The notes beneath the pieces are model-generated. The model was not told the DNA's origin. It did not search any database and saw only the letters and a program-made list of their open reading frames with translations. Below, piece after piece: positions 4,959-5,926 of a DNA stretch of 5,926 nucleotides (position 1 is the first letter of the stretch; each line of letters starts with the position of its first letter). The stretch is from a bacterium (GTDB taxonomy: Bacteria > Actinomycetota > Thermoleophilia > Solirubrobacterales > 70-9). The DNA lies in NCBI GenBank assembly GCA_002919115.1, contig PKER01000125.1:1-5926 (forward strand). The letters are read 5' to 3'. The position numbers and the translations under genes were made by a program.

Positions 4959-5771
4959 CTACCCGAAGTCCTCCGGGCCCAGCTCGGCGAGGGCCGCCGC
5001 GATCTCCTTGACCCGGTACGGGGGGAGGCGGGTCGGCTGGGCGCGCAGCCAGTCCGCGAGCCGGTCGGCGTGCAGGACCGTGATGTTCTCGCCCTCCGCG
5101 ACGCCGGCCTCGAAGTCGCCGTGCAGCACGATCACGGCGTTCACCCAGCGCACGTTCGCCCGGCCGAGCGCCTGGCGGAGCGCGGCCGCGCGGGCCCTCG
5201 TCCTGTGGGCCGCCTGGTCGTCCCAGCTCTCCTCGACCGGGTCGTCGGCGCGCCGGACGACCAGCCGGTCGCCCTCGAAGCGCGTCCGCCCGTGCCGCGC
5301 CTTCGTCTCCAGGAGGTAGACGCCGCCCGGGCCGACCGCGACGTGGTCGAGGTTGCCGCGGCCCGTGTCGATGTCGTGGACGGCGTGCCAGCCCTCGGCC
5401 GTGAGCGGGGCAAGCAGCCGCTCGGTCGCCCGCTCGGCCTCCGCGCCCGCGCGCCACTTCTCGATCCACCAGGGCCTGAACGCAGCGAGTGCGACCAGGC
5501 ACCCCAGGAGCATGCCCCCAAGGAGGAGCGACATGTGCACCGCCCGATGCGGCTGGAAGATCCAGAAGAACGCAACGATGCCGCCCACGCTCAACGTCGC
5601 TTGCAGAGCGGCCCGCAGCGCCCGCGGGCGCATCTCGGACCGCACGAGCGCCCGGTAGCGCGCCTCGGCGAAGCGACCCGCCTGCGGCTGTGTCCTCGCG
5701 TGGGCCACGTTCCCGGGATCGGCACCGACCGGCGGCTCCCTTAGGCGTGAAGGCGGCAGTTCAGCGCCCAT
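4959..5771 (-). CDS. Membrane-anchored NERD domain protein
   Basis: A 270-residue protein. Residues 1-48 are polar and Pro/Arg-rich. Two hydrophobic helices follow (about 54-72, ALQATLSVGGIVAFFWIF, and 80-98, LLLGGMLLGCLVALAAF), a hairpin anchor with a short loop. The NERD domain comes next: GAEAERATERLL (109-120, Glu113), NLDHVAVGPGGVYLLETK (140-157) with Asp142, Glu155 and Lys157 of the PD-(D/E)XK-like site. The end, NAVIVLHGDFEAG to VLHADRLADWL, matches the usual NERD tail strands. The nuclease-like domain should face the cytoplasm (inferred from the short hairpin). The ATG at 5771 overlaps the stop of the upstream gene by 11 bases, suggesting translational coupling. An internal ATG at 5633 (residue 47), just before the first helix, is an alternative start because the first 46 residues look unconserved and there is no Shine-Dalgarno at 5771. 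Confidence 0.9.
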   Translation of the reverse strand: MGAELPPSRLREPPVGADPGNVAHARTQPQAGRFAEARYRALVRSEMRPRALRAALQATLSVGGIVAFFWIFQPHRAVHMSLLLGGMLLGCLVALAAFRPWWIEKWRAGAEAERATERLLAPLTAEGWHAVHDIDTGRGNLDHVAVGPGGVYLLETKARHGRTRFEGDRLVVRRADDPVEESWDDQAAHRTRARAAALRQALGRANVRWVNAVIVLHGDFEAGVAEGENITVLHADRLADWLRAQPTRLPPYRVKEIAAALAELGPEDFG

Positions 5772-5926
5772 CCGAAGCCGTGACGAGCTGTCCCTTGCGG
5801 AACGCCGGGTACACCCGAAAGCGCGGGATCGGGTCGGGGCACCGGGCCGCGCGGTCCAGGACCCGCTCCGAGCGCCCGGCGGGTACGTCGCGCAGCGCGT
5901 CGCCGATCAGCTCCTCGGGCCGGCCG
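5761..5926 (-). CDS. C-terminal fragment of an unrecognised protein, first known gene of the NERD operon
   Basis: From the right window edge the minus strand is open to TGA at 5763-5761 and encodes about 54 residues, including RPEELIGDALRDVPAGRSER, then VLDRAARCPDPIPRFRVYPA and FRKGQLVTASDGR at the end. It starts with an amphipathic helix, then a basic helix, then a short strand-like, basic C-terminus. I do not recognise the family. The reading frame is supported by G/C third positions and by its end: the TGA lies within ATGGGCGCTGA, overlapping the start of the membrane NERD gene by 11 bases in another frame, a hallmark of operon genes. The rest lies outside the window. Confidence 0.65.
   Translation of the reverse strand, partial: GRPEELIGDALRDVPAGRSERVLDRAARCPDPIPRFRVYPAFRKGQLVTASDGR

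Noticed and set aside
4713..5744. Long plus-strand open frame opposite the NERD genes
   Set aside because: The His/Arg/Pro-rich translation has no domain, while both NERD genes on the minus strand have complete motifs.

Overview
This 5.9 kb window of very GC-rich DNA has dense genes, short intergenic gaps, GTG as well as ATG starts, and some starts with no Shine-Dalgarno sequence. That points to an actinobacterium. The orphan GroES-like protein, the tiny FFSN...GCLGSLL membrane peptide and the paired NERD proteins feel most like the Thermoleophilia/Solirubrobacterales, but this is an impression from sequence style, not a database result.

Left part (1-1156): the first codons of a minus-strand gene, possibly an FAD-linked oxidase, diverge from an alpha/beta hydrolase with a complete Ser-Asp-His triad. 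A 35-residue single-pass membrane peptide follows the hydrolase 11 bases later. Both divergent genes carry a TAnnnT box 6-7 bases before the start codon and no ribosome binding site, consistent with leaderless mRNAs.

Centre (1156-3381): a self-contained efflux module. A TetR-family repressor is read from a promoter with a perfect TTGACA box, and an inverted repeat covers its -10 region. The gene ends in a clean hairpin terminator with a GCGA tetraloop and a T-rich tail. A second, closely matching inverted repeat lies just upstream of a 14-TM DHA2-type MFS exporter with a strong Shine-Dalgarno. The likely logic is that the TetR protein represses both itself and the pump until a ligand, probably a pump substrate, releases it.

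Right-centre (3382-4285): a stem-loop with 11-base arms, then an orphan GroES-like protein, then a convergent 65-residue conserved-looking hypothetical protein. An intergenic stretch follows. It holds a 115-base composite element with perfect 16-base terminal inverted repeats, made of two 45-base imperfect palindromes that fold best as RNA of the minus strand.

Right part (4286-5926, all minus strand): a probable operon of three genes. The first in transcription order is the C-terminal end of an unrecognised protein. It overlaps by 11 bases a membrane-anchored NERD-domain protein, which is followed after 7 bases by a second, soluble NERD-domain protein. Both NERD domains keep the PD-(D/E)XK-type acidic and lysine residues. 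The palindromic element sits directly downstream of this operon.

The items most worth following are the composite palindromic element, the tandem NERD pair with its unknown partner, and the twin TetR operators. Nothing here proves a wholly new system.
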